Shown here in pieces: positions 18,228 through 27,313 of a DNA stretch of 64,000 nt; within the stretch, counting starts at the first letter, position 1, and every line of letters begins with the position of its first letter. The stretch covers positions 248,001-312,000 of the forward strand of contig JAFGXI010000002.1 of assembly GCA_016936665.1 (NCBI GenBank), written 5' to 3'. The position numbers were made by a program, and so were the translations under genes. This stretch comes from Bacteroidales bacterium. GTDB taxonomy: Bacteria > Bacteroidota > Bacteroidia > Bacteroidales > JAFGXI01. The notes beneath the pieces were generated by a model. It was not told the DNA's origin and made no database searches. It saw nothing but the letters and a program-made list of their open reading frames with translations.

Positions 18228-19640
18228 TTACTCTATTCCGATGGCATAATAAGCACGTTTACCATTCGGATATACCCCTTCGATTAAAACACCTCCATTC
18301 GATTTATTAATCTCATTTTCTATATCCTTAACATTATAAATTTTATTCTGATTTACTTTGGTAATAATAAAACCTTCGTTAACACCCTTCATTCTTAACT
18401 TTCCACTATATAATTCTGATATTTGCATCCCATGGTCTAATCCAAGTTTTTGTTTATCTGCCTCAGATAAAGCTTTAAATTTTGCACCAAGTAGATCTAT
18501 TTTGTCTGCACGTTTCATGGTTGTTTGATTGTTTTGATTTTTTAATATCAATTCCAATTCTTTCTCTTTCCCATTTCTAACAATAGTAGCTGTAATTTTA
18601 TCGCCGGGTCTATGAGTCCCTATTTTTTCGTATAACTCCGAAGAATTTCTAATTTTATTATCATTTATTTTGATGATAATATCTCCCTCAATAATATTTG
18701 CTTCGTCAGCTGCTCCCCCAGGAGTAACTTCTTTAATATAAACCCCTTCGAGGTTTTTTACACCAAGTTGTTCTGCATTTTGAGCATTAAGTTCGTAAAT
18801 GTTAACACCCAATAAAGCTCTTTGTACTTCGCCATACTCAATTAAATCTGATACTACTTTTTTTACAATATTGACCGGAATAGCAAACGAATAACCAACA
18901 TAAGACCCCGTTCTAGAAGCAATCGCAGTATTTATACCAATCAACTCTCCTTTTGAATTGACTAAGGCTCCACCGCTATTTCCCGGATTAACTGCCGCAT
19001 CGGTTTGAATAAATGCCTCTAAACTTGTTCTTGAGTTCATGCCTAACGATCTTGCTTTAGCACTAACGATACCTGCTGTAACTGTTGAATTTAAATTAAA
19101 AGGATTGCCAATGGCCAACACCCACTCTCCTATTTCAATCTCATCGGAATTACCATATGGCATTGCAGGGAATGTATCGCCTTCAATTTTTATAAGTGCA
19201 AGATCAATTACATCGTCTTTGCCAATTAGTTTTGCTTTGTACGATTTTTTATTATTTAAAATGATTTCGATATTATCTGCATTCTTAACCACATGATTAT
19301 TGGTAACAACATAACCATCGTTCGAAATAATAACACCAGAGCCTGAACTCATTGTTGGAATTTGTTGCTCAACACCACCGCCAAAAATAAAATCGAAAGG
19401 CGATGAATAACGAACAGTTTCAGAACCGGAAGACATTACGTGTACTACTTGATCTACAGCCGATGAAGCTGCCATTTTAAAATCCATAGTTGTTTCGGGT
19501 AGATAAGACACAGAATGTACAGGAACTTCTTTAATAGCTGTTTCAGCTAAGCTCGTTGCATTTTCTCTACTAGTAAAATACCAAGCGACAATAATTGAGG
19601 AAACCGCAGCTACAATAAACAATACAATAATTCTTCTCAT
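18228..19640 (-). CDS. htrA: Do-family serine protease/chaperone (HtrA/DegP type)
   Basis: A 470-residue envelope protease that degrades or refolds damaged exported proteins. A hydrophobic segment at 1-20 (VLFIVAAVSSIIVAWYF) is a signal peptide or membrane anchor. The catalytic triad is His116 (TNNHVVKN), Asp146 (DVIDLALIKI) and Ser222 (NPGNSGGALV). A first PDZ domain follows at about 265-365 (GVYIKEVTPGGAADEANI), then a shorter degenerate second PDZ region to the end (EGFIITKVNQNKIYNVKDIE). Single gene, divergent from dapF. Confidence 0.95.
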   Translation of the reverse strand: MRRIIVLFIVAAVSSIIVAWYFTSRENATSLAETAIKEVPVHSVSYLPETTMDFKMAASSAVDQVVHVMSSGSETVRYSSPFDFIFGGGVEQQIPTMSSGSGVIISNDGYVVTNNHVVKNADNIEIILNNKKSYKAKLIGKDDVIDLALIKIEGDTFPAMPYGNSDEIEIGEWVLAIGNPFNLNSTVTAGIVSAKARSLGMNSRTSLEAFIQTDAAVNPGNSGGALVNSKGELIGINTAIASRTGSYVGYSFAIPVNIVKKVVSDLIEYGEVQRALLGVNIYELNAQNAEQLGVKNLEGVYIKEVTPGGAADEANIIEGDIIIKINDNKIRNSSELYEKIGTHRPGDKITATIVRNGKEKELELILKNQNNQTTMKRADKIDLLGAKFKALSEADKQKLGLDHGMQISELYSGKLRMKGVNEGFIITKVNQNKIYNVKDIENEINKSNGGVLIEGVYPNGKRAYYAIGIE

Positions 19641-19687
19641 ATCTTTTTGCTTTAAAATGATAATTTAGTTATTGATTAATTCTTAAT

Positions 19688-19695
19688 TATATTTG
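19688..19695 (+). promoter_or_regulatory. Candidate -7 element for dapF
   Basis: TATATTTG is an exact match to the Bacteroidota -7 consensus, 81 bases before the dapF start. No clear TTG lies at the proper -33 spacing, so the call is modest. Confidence 0.35.
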
Positions 19696-19776
19696 TAAAG
19701 TTATAAAGAAACTTATCAGTCAGAAATAAGCTTAACAATAATTAACAGGAGTTTAACATCCATTAAAAAAGTCTAA

Positions 19777-20547
19777 ATGAATATTGAATTTTATAAATAT
19801 CATGGTGCCGGAAACGATTTTATTCTTATCGATAACAGAAATAACACGCTAAAATTATCGAATGAGCAAATTCATTTTTTATGCGACAGACGATTTGGAA
19901 TTGGCGCCGATGGGCTAATGCTACTTAACGCATCGAAAGAATTCGATTTCGATATGAAGTATTACAATTCCGACGGATACGAAGGTAGCATGTGTGGAAA
20001 CGGCGGCCGATGCATTGTTGCTTTTGCAAAATATTTAGGCATCGAAAAAAAACATTATATTTTTAATGCTATTGATGGGTTGCATGAAGCTTTTTTTGAA
20101 GATGATTTGGTTAAACTGAAAATGAATAAAGTAAATTCTGTTGCTCAAATAGATAATGAATGGTTTTTAAATACGGGCTCTCCCCATGTTGTCCAGTTTG
20201 TTGAAAATATTGAAAAAACCGAAGTTTCCACTCTTGGTAAAATACTGCGGTTCGATGCTCGTTTTGGTGAGGCAGGAACCAATGTTAATTTTATTGAAGC
20301 CAATCTAGAAAACATAAAAATACGAACATTCGAAAGAGGTGTCGAAGCAGAAACCTATGCTTGTGGAACAGGATCGGTTGCCTCAGCCATTGCCGCTCAC
20401 CAAAAAACACCAGAAATAAACGCGTACATAATCCAAGCTCTTGGTGGTACGCTCTACGTAAATTTTGAATTTAAAGATGGGATTTACCAAAATATTTGGC
20501 TAAAAGGCCCGGCAAAACAAGTTTATAAAGGAGTTATCAATTTCTAA
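19777..20547 (+). CDS. dapF: Diaminopimelate epimerase
   Basis: A 256-residue cofactor-independent racemase that converts LL- to meso-diaminopimelate for lysine and peptidoglycan synthesis. The N-terminus has the family signature FYKYHGAGNDFILIDN. The two catalytic cysteines are Cys73 (SMCGNGGRC) and Cys196 (YACGTGSVA), each in the right half of the pseudo-symmetric fold. Length is slightly short but normal for Bacteroidota. It precedes the SixA-like gene by 27 bases and may be co-transcribed with it. Confidence 0.97.
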   Translation: MNIEFYKYHGAGNDFILIDNRNNTLKLSNEQIHFLCDRRFGIGADGLMLLNASKEFDFDMKYYNSDGYEGSMCGNGGRCIVAFAKYLGIEKKHYIFNAIDGLHEAFFEDDLVKLKMNKVNSVAQIDNEWFLNTGSPHVVQFVENIEKTEVSTLGKILRFDARFGEAGTNVNFIEANLENIKIRTFERGVEAETYACGTGSVASAIAAHQKTPEINAYIIQALGGTLYVNFEFKDGIYQNIWLKGPAKQVYKGVINF

Positions 20548-20574
20548 TCATTATAAATATTCAATAAATCTTTA

Positions 20575-21054
20575 ATGAAGTCAATAATATTTATGCGCCA
20601 TTCTTATGCTGAAGACGGTTTTGACAAAGCTGATTTCGACCGACGACTTCTTAAAAAAGGATATGAAAAGATAGATTTGCAAGTAGAACAATTTAAGGCA
20701 CAAAATAATTCAAGAATCGATTTTGTCGTTTGCAGTGCTGCTGTTAGAACTTCAGAAACTTGCCAATACTTTCTTGATAAGCTTGGGGTAAATATTCCTG
20801 TAAAATATGAACAATGGATTTACGAGGATTATTTGAGTGCCGAATTTATCGATTATGTTCAGGCTCTCGATAATCAATACAATTCGCTTCTATTTATTGG
20901 ACATAATCCAAATATATCGCAAATAGCTACTCGAATGAGTTACAATGGAATGTTCGGTTTTAAACCCGGTGGAATATTAAAACTAGACTTCAATGCCGAT
21001 GCTTGGAAGCTTATAAAAACTCAATCGGGTAATTTGGATTACTACCTTGCTTAA
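20575..21054 (+). CDS. sixA: SixA-like histidine phosphatase
   Basis: A 159-residue member of the histidine-phosphatase (phosphoglycerate-mutase-like) superfamily. The catalytic Arg8-His9 lies at the N-terminus (FMRHSYAEDG), with VCSAAVRTSETC and the second His in LLFIGHNPNISQIA. SixA in Escherichia coli dephosphorylates phosphohistidine proteins; no such target is visible nearby, so the substrate is open. It shares its stop TTAA with the convergent methyltransferase gene. Confidence 0.85.
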   Translation: MKSIIFMRHSYAEDGFDKADFDRRLLKKGYEKIDLQVEQFKAQNNSRIDFVVCSAAVRTSETCQYFLDKLGVNIPVKYEQWIYEDYLSAEFIDYVQALDNQYNSLLFIGHNPNISQIATRMSYNGMFGFKPGGILKLDFNADAWKLIKTQSGNLDYYLA

Positions 21055-21680
21055 TTTTTCCTGGCAGTTATAAAAAATAGAGGATAACGTTTTGTTTGCT
21101 CCTTTACCATTTTTTCAATAACAAAACCTTTCTGATACGACTCTACATTAAAGCCATTTGTATTTAATAATTCTTCAAGCTCTTCCCTATCGAAGCCCAA
21201 ATGACCTTTAAAGCCAGAGTGTTCTGCATGAAACGAACCATCTTCTTTTTCTAGATCAGCAATTAAGAGCAAGCCATCTTTCTCTAATATGTTATGGAAA
21301 GTTTTAAATGCATGTTCCAAATCCATCACATGATGCATGGTCATTAAAGTATAAATAGCATTAAAATCTTTGAAATTATTATCAATTGAGCTTTTCTTAC
21401 TTAGTATATCGATTTGTTGTGGGTCGAAGTGTGTTAACTGATGTTCTTGAATTTTATCTTTTAAAACTTCAATCATTCCAGAGGATTCATCTACTAAAGT
21501 AATGGAATTAAAGTCATCTTTTAATTCAAAACTCAGCAATCCGGTTCCACAACCAAATTCCAACGCTTTTCCAGCTTTATTATCGAGTTGCTGACGAATT
21601 ACATTAGCAAAAGATCTTGCTCTTTCTGTTTTCATTGGGTCATTGTCCCAAGTTTTGGCTTTATTATCGAAATCGCTCAT
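21051..21680 (-). CDS. Class I SAM-dependent methyltransferase
   Basis: A 209-residue Rossmann-fold methyltransferase. Motif I is ALEFGCGTGLLSFEL, followed by an acidic strand end (ITLVDESSGM) and the post-I motifs FNAIYTLMTMHHV and LLIADLEKEDG. The substrate is not apparent: this subgroup includes small-molecule enzymes, and no biosynthetic neighbours point to one. It is a single gene, with its stop codon shared with the convergent sixA. Confidence 0.85.
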   Translation of the reverse strand: MSDFDNKAKTWDNDPMKTERARSFANVIRQQLDNKAGKALEFGCGTGLLSFELKDDFNSITLVDESSGMIEVLKDKIQEHQLTHFDPQQIDILSKKSSIDNNFKDFNAIYTLMTMHHVMDLEHAFKTFHNILEKDGLLLIADLEKEDGSFHAEHSGFKGHLGFDREELEELLNTNGFNVESYQKGFVIEKMVKEQTKRYPLFFITARKN

Positions 21681-21805
21681 ACTTACCTTCTTGAAAATTT
21701 CTAAAGATTGTAAAGTTAATAGGTTTTTAGTCTAATAATGGAAGCGATATGTTAAAGGTTTGTAAAAAATTTTCAAATGAAGATTAAGCTTAAAGTTTAT
21801 AAAAT

Positions 21806-21841
21806 AAAGAATCCTGATTACATGAAGTAAACAGGATTCTT
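21806..21841 (-). terminator. Terminator of the peptidase operon
   Basis: A 10-bp perfect stem (AAGAATCCTG at 21807-21816, CAGGATTCTT at 21832-21841) with a 15-base loop, followed on the minus strand by a T-rich stretch (TTATTTTAT). It lies 20 bases after the M49-like peptidase stop. Confidence 0.65.
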
Positions 21842-21861
21842 AAACAGAATATTTTTATTCC

Positions 21862-23532
21862 TTACAACCCTAATTGCTTAGGTCCTTGTGTATAAGTTAC
21901 ATCAACAGGGATACCTGCAGAATTAATTTTATCTAACACTTTTTGGAAGTCTTCGGTTACAATGCCATCTTTTTCAACCCATGTTTTGGCTTTATCGTAA
22001 TTTCCATCGCCTTGAATATGAAGAATATCGAGCATTATAGCTATCGAAGCTTCTTTCATTTTCTCGAAATTAACAGTATAAGTTCCATCTTCGTTAATTG
22101 TAAAAGCCCCTCTTTCTTTAAAGTAATAATAACGCATTGCATTAGCTTTTCCATGTGAACTGGCTGCTCCAAAGCGAACAGAACGGAAAATACCAGCCAT
22201 AAATGTTACATAATTATCCATAACTTCACCTTCGGTTAATTCACCCATTTCGTATAATTGAGTTACCAACCATAAACCCATAATATCGGCTTTACCTTCT
22301 TCTAAAGAAGAATACACTTCTTTTAGGGCTTCGCGAGCGGTTTGCGTTCCATCTAAAGTCTTTTTAATACCCATAGCATGGCCTACTTCGTGAAACATAG
22401 TGTTTTCGAAAAAAGCAGTGAATTTAATGTGTTGTCTTTGTTCCGGTGTAATGACAATCTCAGAAATTGGAACAAGAATTTTGTCAAATTTAGCTTTCAT
22501 TGCATTTTTTAACTGAAGTTTCCTTGAACCCATCATGGTATGAATTCTTTCGTCGTTAGGAAGATTGATGGCAATCGTTTTACTACCCGCATTGCAATCG
22601 CCGGCATAATACACAACATCGTAGGCGTTCATATCGGCATCGGCACCAGGAACTTCTTTTTTGTATTCCTCTTCGATTGGTAATTTAGCTTGTAAATCGG
22701 GCAACATTGCAGAGAATTTACTTAACTTTTTGCTCCAATCTATATCTTTTAATAAGATGAAAGATTCGTTGGCTGCTTTATAGCCATAAAGGGCATCTTC
22801 GTAATTTTCAATTGGGCCAACAACAAAATCGATAATGTTGCTTCTCATTTCCATCCATGCTAAATCCGACGAATAATAATCGTCGGTTAGTAAAGCTTCT
22901 GCTCTAGCAATAAGATATTTTTTGAATCCTTCGTCTTCTGCTAACTCAGCTGCTTGTTTCATTAAATTTGCTGCTTTTTGTACCTTTTCTGCATAAGCAT
23001 CGTGGTACCAAACAGTTCTTAATTTGCCTTGTTCATCTCTTCTAATTAAAGTATAGAGCGATGTTTTGTTCGAATCGTTGAAGGCTTCGAACTCTTCTTT
23101 AGTCATATCGAGCGGATAAAAATTTGCTCCTGCAGGCTTTTCACCAATGCCTTCGAAGAACGATTGGTTTCCATTTAATCTATCCCATGGACCATAATTG
23201 ATAATAGCAAACGCTTTAGCTTTTTCATCAAATATTTTTGACAAGAATACGTCTTTGTCTTCGGTATAAGCCTGTTGCCAATAAATTTCATTCATAAGGT
23301 CGGCTACTTGAAATAACAAGGGCAACATTTTTTTCTGATTGTCGCTTAAATGCGAAATATCGCTTGTTAAGTTAACATTGGCAAACGAGTTCAGTCTATC
23401 GTTGACCACTGCAGTTGGTTTAAGTGTATCTTGTTTCACTTCTTCTGTTTTTGGATCTGCAGGACAATTGCATTGCGTTAGCGTTAGGGCTAATGTTGCC
23501 AATCCTGCTACAGTCAATATTATTCGTTTCAT
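21862..23532 (-). CDS. M49-family (dipeptidyl-peptidase III-like) zinc lipoprotein peptidase
   Basis: A 556-residue lipoprotein: signal peptide with lipobox LTQC (Cys21). The zinc site is HEVGH at 381-385 (FHEVGHAMG), with a downstream EEGKAD at 411-416, the counterpart of the M49 EECRAD motif that supplies the third zinc ligand. Classical M49 enzymes have a six-residue HExxxH; this protein has the five-residue HExxH form, known in the Caldithrix abyssi dipeptidyl peptidase III. M49 enzymes release dipeptides from short peptides. Downstream of an M20 dipeptidase and probably in the same operon, it fits extracytoplasmic peptide breakdown. Confidence 0.8.
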   Translation of the reverse strand: MKRIILTVAGLATLALTLTQCNCPADPKTEEVKQDTLKPTAVVNDRLNSFANVNLTSDISHLSDNQKKMLPLLFQVADLMNEIYWQQAYTEDKDVFLSKIFDEKAKAFAIINYGPWDRLNGNQSFFEGIGEKPAGANFYPLDMTKEEFEAFNDSNKTSLYTLIRRDEQGKLRTVWYHDAYAEKVQKAANLMKQAAELAEDEGFKKYLIARAEALLTDDYYSSDLAWMEMRSNIIDFVVGPIENYEDALYGYKAANESFILLKDIDWSKKLSKFSAMLPDLQAKLPIEEEYKKEVPGADADMNAYDVVYYAGDCNAGSKTIAINLPNDERIHTMMGSRKLQLKNAMKAKFDKILVPISEIVITPEQRQHIKFTAFFENTMFHEVGHAMGIKKTLDGTQTAREALKEVYSSLEEGKADIMGLWLVTQLYEMGELTEGEVMDNYVTFMAGIFRSVRFGAASSHGKANAMRYYYFKERGAFTINEDGTYTVNFEKMKEASIAIMLDILHIQGDGNYDKAKTWVEKDGIVTEDFQKVLDKINSAGIPVDVTYTQGPKQLGL

Positions 23533-23552
23533 ATTTAATTTGTGATAATTTA

Positions 23553-24923
23553 TTATTGATTCATTTCTGTAAAATATTTATAAAAATAAGGGATGGTGTT
23601 AATACCATTGAAGAACTGTTCTAGAGGAAAGTTTTCGTTGGGAGAATGAATGGCATCAGACTCTAAGCCAAAACCCATTAAAATTGATTTTATACCAAGA
23701 ATTTTTTCGAATTCAGAAATAATAGGGATACTTCCTCCGCTTCTTACAGGTACCGGTCGTTTGCCATAAACAGTTTCGTATGCTTTATCGGCTGCTATGT
23801 ATGCGGGCATATCAATTGGGCAAACATAGCCTTGTCCACCGTGCAAATATTCTACTTTTACTCGCACTCCTTCGGGAACTATGCTTTCGAAGTGTTCTTT
23901 GAATAATTTGGCAATTTTTTCGTGATTCTGATTGGGAACTAAACGTGTCGAAATTTTAGCATTCGCTTTGGCTGGTAGCACTGTTTTTGCGCCTTCGCCG
24001 GTATATCCTCCCCAGATGCCACACACATCGAAAGTTGGGCGAATGCCGGTTCTTTCGTTAGTTGTGTAGCCTTTTTCACCAACGACTGTCGTTAAATTTA
24101 GTGCTTTCTCGTAGGCGTCGAGATTAAAAGGAGCTTTTGCCATTAAGGCTCGTTCCTCGTCAGATACTTCAATAACATCGTCGTAAAAACCTGGTATTGT
24201 TATATGGTTGTTTTCGTCGAGCATTGAAGCAATCATTTTAGAAAGTACATTGATGGGATTAGCCACAGCCCCACCAAACAGTCCGGAATGTAAATCGCGA
24301 TTCGGTCCGGTAACTTCAACTTCCCAATAAGATAAGCCTCTTAATCCGGTTGTAATCGATGGAATATTAGGAGCAATCATTCCTGTATCTGACACAAGAA
24401 TGATATCGCCTTTTAACATTTCTTTATGCTCTTCGCACCATTTAGGTAAACTAGGCGATCCAATCTCTTCTTCGCCTTCGATCATAAACTTGACATTAAC
24501 GCCCAATTGGTTAGTTTTTACAAGATATTCGAAAGCTTTGGCATGCATAAAAGCCTGACCTTTATCGTCGTCGGCACCTCTTGCCCAGATTTTACTGTCT
24601 TTAATAACTGGCTCAAATGGGTCGGTGTTCCAAAGCTCAATCGGATCGACAGGCATTACATCCATGTGTCCATAAACAATTACGGTTGGTTTTGCCGGAT
24701 CTATAATTTTTTCTCCATAAGTTACCGGATTGCCTTTTGTTTCGTAAACAACTGCTTTGTCTGCTCCGGCTTCTAACAATATTTTTTTCCAAAGTTCTGC
24801 AGCACGATACATATCAGGTTTATGCTTTTCTAAAGAACTTATCGATGGTATTCTGATAAGTTCGAATAACTCTTCTAAAAATCGTTCTTTATTTTCTTCA
24901 ATGTATTGTTTTAAATCTTCCAT
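23553..24923 (-). CDS. M20-family dipeptidase
   Basis: A 456-residue zinc metallopeptidase of the M20/ArgE/DapE/carnosinase group that cleaves dipeptides. Metal and catalytic motifs in order: YGHMDVMPVDP (His and Asp), ARGADDDKGQ (bridging Asp), IEGEEEIGSPS (catalytic Glu), and a C-terminal His in AIHSPNE. The dimerisation insert begins near residue 190 (LRGLSYWEVEVTGPNRDLHSG). No signal peptide, so it acts in the cytoplasm. It lies 20 bases downstream of the coiled-coil gene and 20 upstream of the M49-like gene, which argues for one peptide-catabolism operon. Confidence 0.93.
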   Translation of the reverse strand: MEDLKQYIEENKERFLEELFELIRIPSISSLEKHKPDMYRAAELWKKILLEAGADKAVVYETKGNPVTYGEKIIDPAKPTVIVYGHMDVMPVDPIELWNTDPFEPVIKDSKIWARGADDDKGQAFMHAKAFEYLVKTNQLGVNVKFMIEGEEEIGSPSLPKWCEEHKEMLKGDIILVSDTGMIAPNIPSITTGLRGLSYWEVEVTGPNRDLHSGLFGGAVANPINVLSKMIASMLDENNHITIPGFYDDVIEVSDEERALMAKAPFNLDAYEKALNLTTVVGEKGYTTNERTGIRPTFDVCGIWGGYTGEGAKTVLPAKANAKISTRLVPNQNHEKIAKLFKEHFESIVPEGVRVKVEYLHGGQGYVCPIDMPAYIAADKAYETVYGKRPVPVRSGGSIPIISEFEKILGIKSILMGFGLESDAIHSPNENFPLEQFFNGINTIPYFYKYFTEMNQ

Positions 24924-24943
24924 TGTTTGATTGTTATATGTTG

Positions 24944-25612
24944 TTATTTAATAGCTCTTTCTCGTTCTGTTATCTCAATTACAATTTGTCGTTGTTTTTC
25001 GATTTCTTCTTTTTTAGTTTCTTGATCTTTTAAATTTTGTTCGATATCGGATTCTGCTTCAGTAATTTTTTGCTTGTACTCTTCAATAGATTTGTGCAGG
25101 CTTTCGTTGGTTGAAACTAATTTTTCTTGTTCTTTGGTTAATTTGTCAAGTGCTTTTTGTTCATCTTCGGCTTGCTCTCTGACGGCTTCGCGTGAAACAT
25201 CCACTGCAAAGTCTCTTAGTATTTCTTCAAAAAGTTTATATTTATCCGGATGTTGAGAGCGGCTTAAAAATGCACCTCCTAAATCTACAGCGACTACAAT
25301 TTCTACTTGTCCTTCGCTTCCATCTCTTACAATGGCATATACATCGACGGTATTATTAGACATTTTTTTGATAATTACATCATCAGCAAAAATTTCGGCT
25401 TTGTTTTTAACGCTACCGCTGTATCGTTTCATTAGTTTTTTCCAAGCTTGCTCTACATATTTTTTATCGGCTTGGTGAATATTGACAATGCCGACATCGA
25501 CTTTGCCAACAGAAAAACGCTCTGTGCTTTCTTTTACTTCGATTTTATCTTGTCCAAACAACTGACTAATAGCAAAAAGAAATGCAAAAAATAGTAATTG
25601 ATGTGTTTTCAT
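24944..25612 (-). CDS. Secreted coiled-coil protein of unknown function
   Basis: A 222-residue protein with a signal peptide (about 1-20, ending LFG before Gln). Residues about 25-145 form an alpha/beta domain that I cannot name. Residues about 148-220 are a continuous charged coiled coil rich in Glu, Lys and Gln (KALDKLTKEQEKL, ITEAESDIEQNL). It is the first gene of the run leading into the M20 and M49-like peptidases, 20 bases before the former. The context may mean only co-transcription; the protein itself has no catalytic motif. Confidence 0.7.
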   Translation of the reverse strand: MKTHQLLFFAFLFAISQLFGQDKIEVKESTERFSVGKVDVGIVNIHQADKKYVEQAWKKLMKRYSGSVKNKAEIFADDVIIKKMSNNTVDVYAIVRDGSEGQVEIVVAVDLGGAFLSRSQHPDKYKLFEEILRDFAVDVSREAVREQAEDEQKALDKLTKEQEKLVSTNESLHKSIEEYKQKITEAESDIEQNLKDQETKKEEIEKQRQIVIEITERERAIK

Positions 25613-25733
25613 GACATGTAATTTTTAATAGTGAAATTGCTTTCAAGATACAAAGTTTTTCCCTAGCTATAGGTTAAAATATTGAACGATTTGCTGATAT
25701 TTTTCAAACCGCATTTAAATAAGAAGATGATTT

Positions 25734-26333
25734 TTATCTTGGGGGAAGCATTTTTACAAACGACTGTAGCTCCTTGTATAGCATTTGAATCGGCAAACCC
25801 ATTACATTATAAAAAGATCCTTCGATACTTTCAATCCCAATATATCCAATCCATTCTTGTATACCGTATGCTCCGGCTTTGTCTAAAGGCTTATAGGCAT
25901 CGACATAATGCCGAATTTCTTCCTGCTTTAAACGATCGAAAGTGACATTGGTTTCTGCATAAAACGAAAATCGTTTAGCAACATGAGTTAATTGTACAGC
26001 AGTATAAACTTGATGCGTATTACCCGATAATGCTGTTAACATTTGTACAGCATCTTCGTCATTAAGTGGTTTATTCAATGCTCTGTTTTTAAACCAAACA
26101 ATGGTATCGGCAGTTATTAATATTTCATTTTCCTTAAGCTGATCGACTAAAGCATCGGCCTTTAATCTTGCTAAATATAATGGAATATCTTCTTTAGTAT
26201 AATTGGGAGGAAAATTCTCCTCGACATTTGCCATTTTAATTTCAAATTCCCAGCCTAAGACTTTCATTAATTCGTGCCTGCGAGGCGATTGTGAGGCTAA
26301 AATAAGCTTATAGTTTTTTAAAAAAGAGTCCAT
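25734..26333 (-). CDS. maf: Maf-family nucleotide pyrophosphatase
   Basis: A 199-residue house-cleaning enzyme that hydrolyses non-canonical or modified nucleoside triphosphates such as dTTP/UTP derivatives. The N-terminal signature is LILASQSPRRHELMKVLG; the catalytic Asp lies in LITADTIVW and a further motif is DKAGAYGIQEWIG. Length is normal. It starts immediately after the UbiA-family gene stop and is the last gene of the DUF2520-kdsC-ubiA-maf run. Confidence 0.94.
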   Translation of the reverse strand: MDSFLKNYKLILASQSPRRHELMKVLGWEFEIKMANVEENFPPNYTKEDIPLYLARLKADALVDQLKENEILITADTIVWFKNRALNKPLNDEDAVQMLTALSGNTHQVYTAVQLTHVAKRFSFYAETNVTFDRLKQEEIRHYVDAYKPLDKAGAYGIQEWIGYIGIESIEGSFYNVMGLPIQMLYKELQSFVKMLPPR

Positions 26334-27311
26334 CTATATTGATAAAGGTTGAAGAATAAAATGGTAAAATGGGATAGCGTAGAGCAAGCCAAAAATCATA
26401 ATTAATTTTAAAAATTGACTACAAAAATGAAATTGTTTCGGACTTCTTGCTATCCATAGTAATACTAGTAAACTAATTATTGGCGCTACTAAAAGCAATA
26501 AGATGTACCACAAGCTTATCATGTCGCCTTGTAAAAAAATGTAGTAAATAAAAGCAATTGCTAATATTGTGATGATTAACAATATGCTTATAATTATTTT
26601 TGAGGTTAATATTCCCCATGCTATTGGTACTGTATTTCGTTGGCAAGAGGAATCGCCTTCCATGTCTTCAATATCTTTAATAATTTCTCGGGTTAAAGTG
26701 GTAAAAAATGCAAAACCGGCAAACAATACCACAGCATAAATCATATACTGCATATCTGAATAAACAGCCGGATACATTTGAAAAACTAAAATATTAGATC
26801 TGAACAATTCTGCTCCGTCGTATAATAAAACTAATAGAGGAACAGCAGCGGTAAGCAAAGCTATTAGTATATTTCCGACAAGCAGTTGTCTTTTGTAGAG
26901 AGTAGAATAAAACCACAATGCCCCACTAATAATTATAAAAATTAATGCAAAACTACTTCTGTCGATGGCATAAGACACGTAGAATCCAACCATCAACCCC
27001 ATTGCAGTTAGTATATTGTGTAGTCCCATTACTCGTCGGCGTTCAATCTGGGTTCCCACAATAACTTTAGTGGGTTTGTTTTCCATGTCTATTCTACGAT
27101 CGAAGTAATCGTTAATAACATATCCACCGGCAGCTACTAAAACAGTTGCTAATACAAGAAAAATGAAGTTTAAATTACTCAACTGAAAACTTAGATGATG
27201 TAATTTCAGAAATGATGCGATAATTGCATAACGAACAACCAACATGGTTAAAGAAATTACAATTAAGTTGGGCCATCGAATAAGTTTAAAATATGCTACC
27301 ATTGTGTTCAT
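26334..27311 (-). CDS. UbiA-family prenyltransferase, geranylgeranylglycerol-phosphate geranylgeranyltransferase-like
   Basis: An integral membrane enzyme of about 325 residues with eight or nine hydrophobic helices. The two Asp-rich prenyl-diphosphate motifs are clear: NDYFDRRIDMENKP (about residue 66) and TREIIKDIEDMEGD (about 208). UbiA enzymes transfer prenyl chains to aromatic or lipid acceptors; the Bacteroidota group next to kdsC and maf is usually annotated as a digeranylgeranylglyceryl-phosphate synthase-like enzyme. The frame has Mets at 27320, 27311 and 27302. I chose 27311 because it is the first after the kdsC stop; 27302 (MVAYFKLIRWPN) is also plausible. Confidence 0.88.
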   Translation of the reverse strand: MNTMVAYFKLIRWPNLIVISLTMLVVRYAIIASFLKLHHLSFQLSNLNFIFLVLATVLVAAGGYVINDYFDRRIDMENKPTKVIVGTQIERRRVMGLHNILTAMGLMVGFYVSYAIDRSSFALIFIIISGALWFYSTLYKRQLLVGNILIALLTAAVPLLVLLYDGAELFRSNILVFQMYPAVYSDMQYMIYAVVLFAGFAFFTTLTREIIKDIEDMEGDSSCQRNTVPIAWGILTSKIIISILLIITILAIAFIYYIFLQGDMISLWYILLLLVAPIISLLVLLWIARSPKQFHFCSQFLKLIMIFGLLYAIPFYHFILQPLSI

Positions 27312-27313
27312 GA

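Noticed and set aside
25682..25945. 87-codon + strand frame at the end of maf
   Set aside because: Overlaps the maf coding region antisense and lacks any promoter or protein-family feature.
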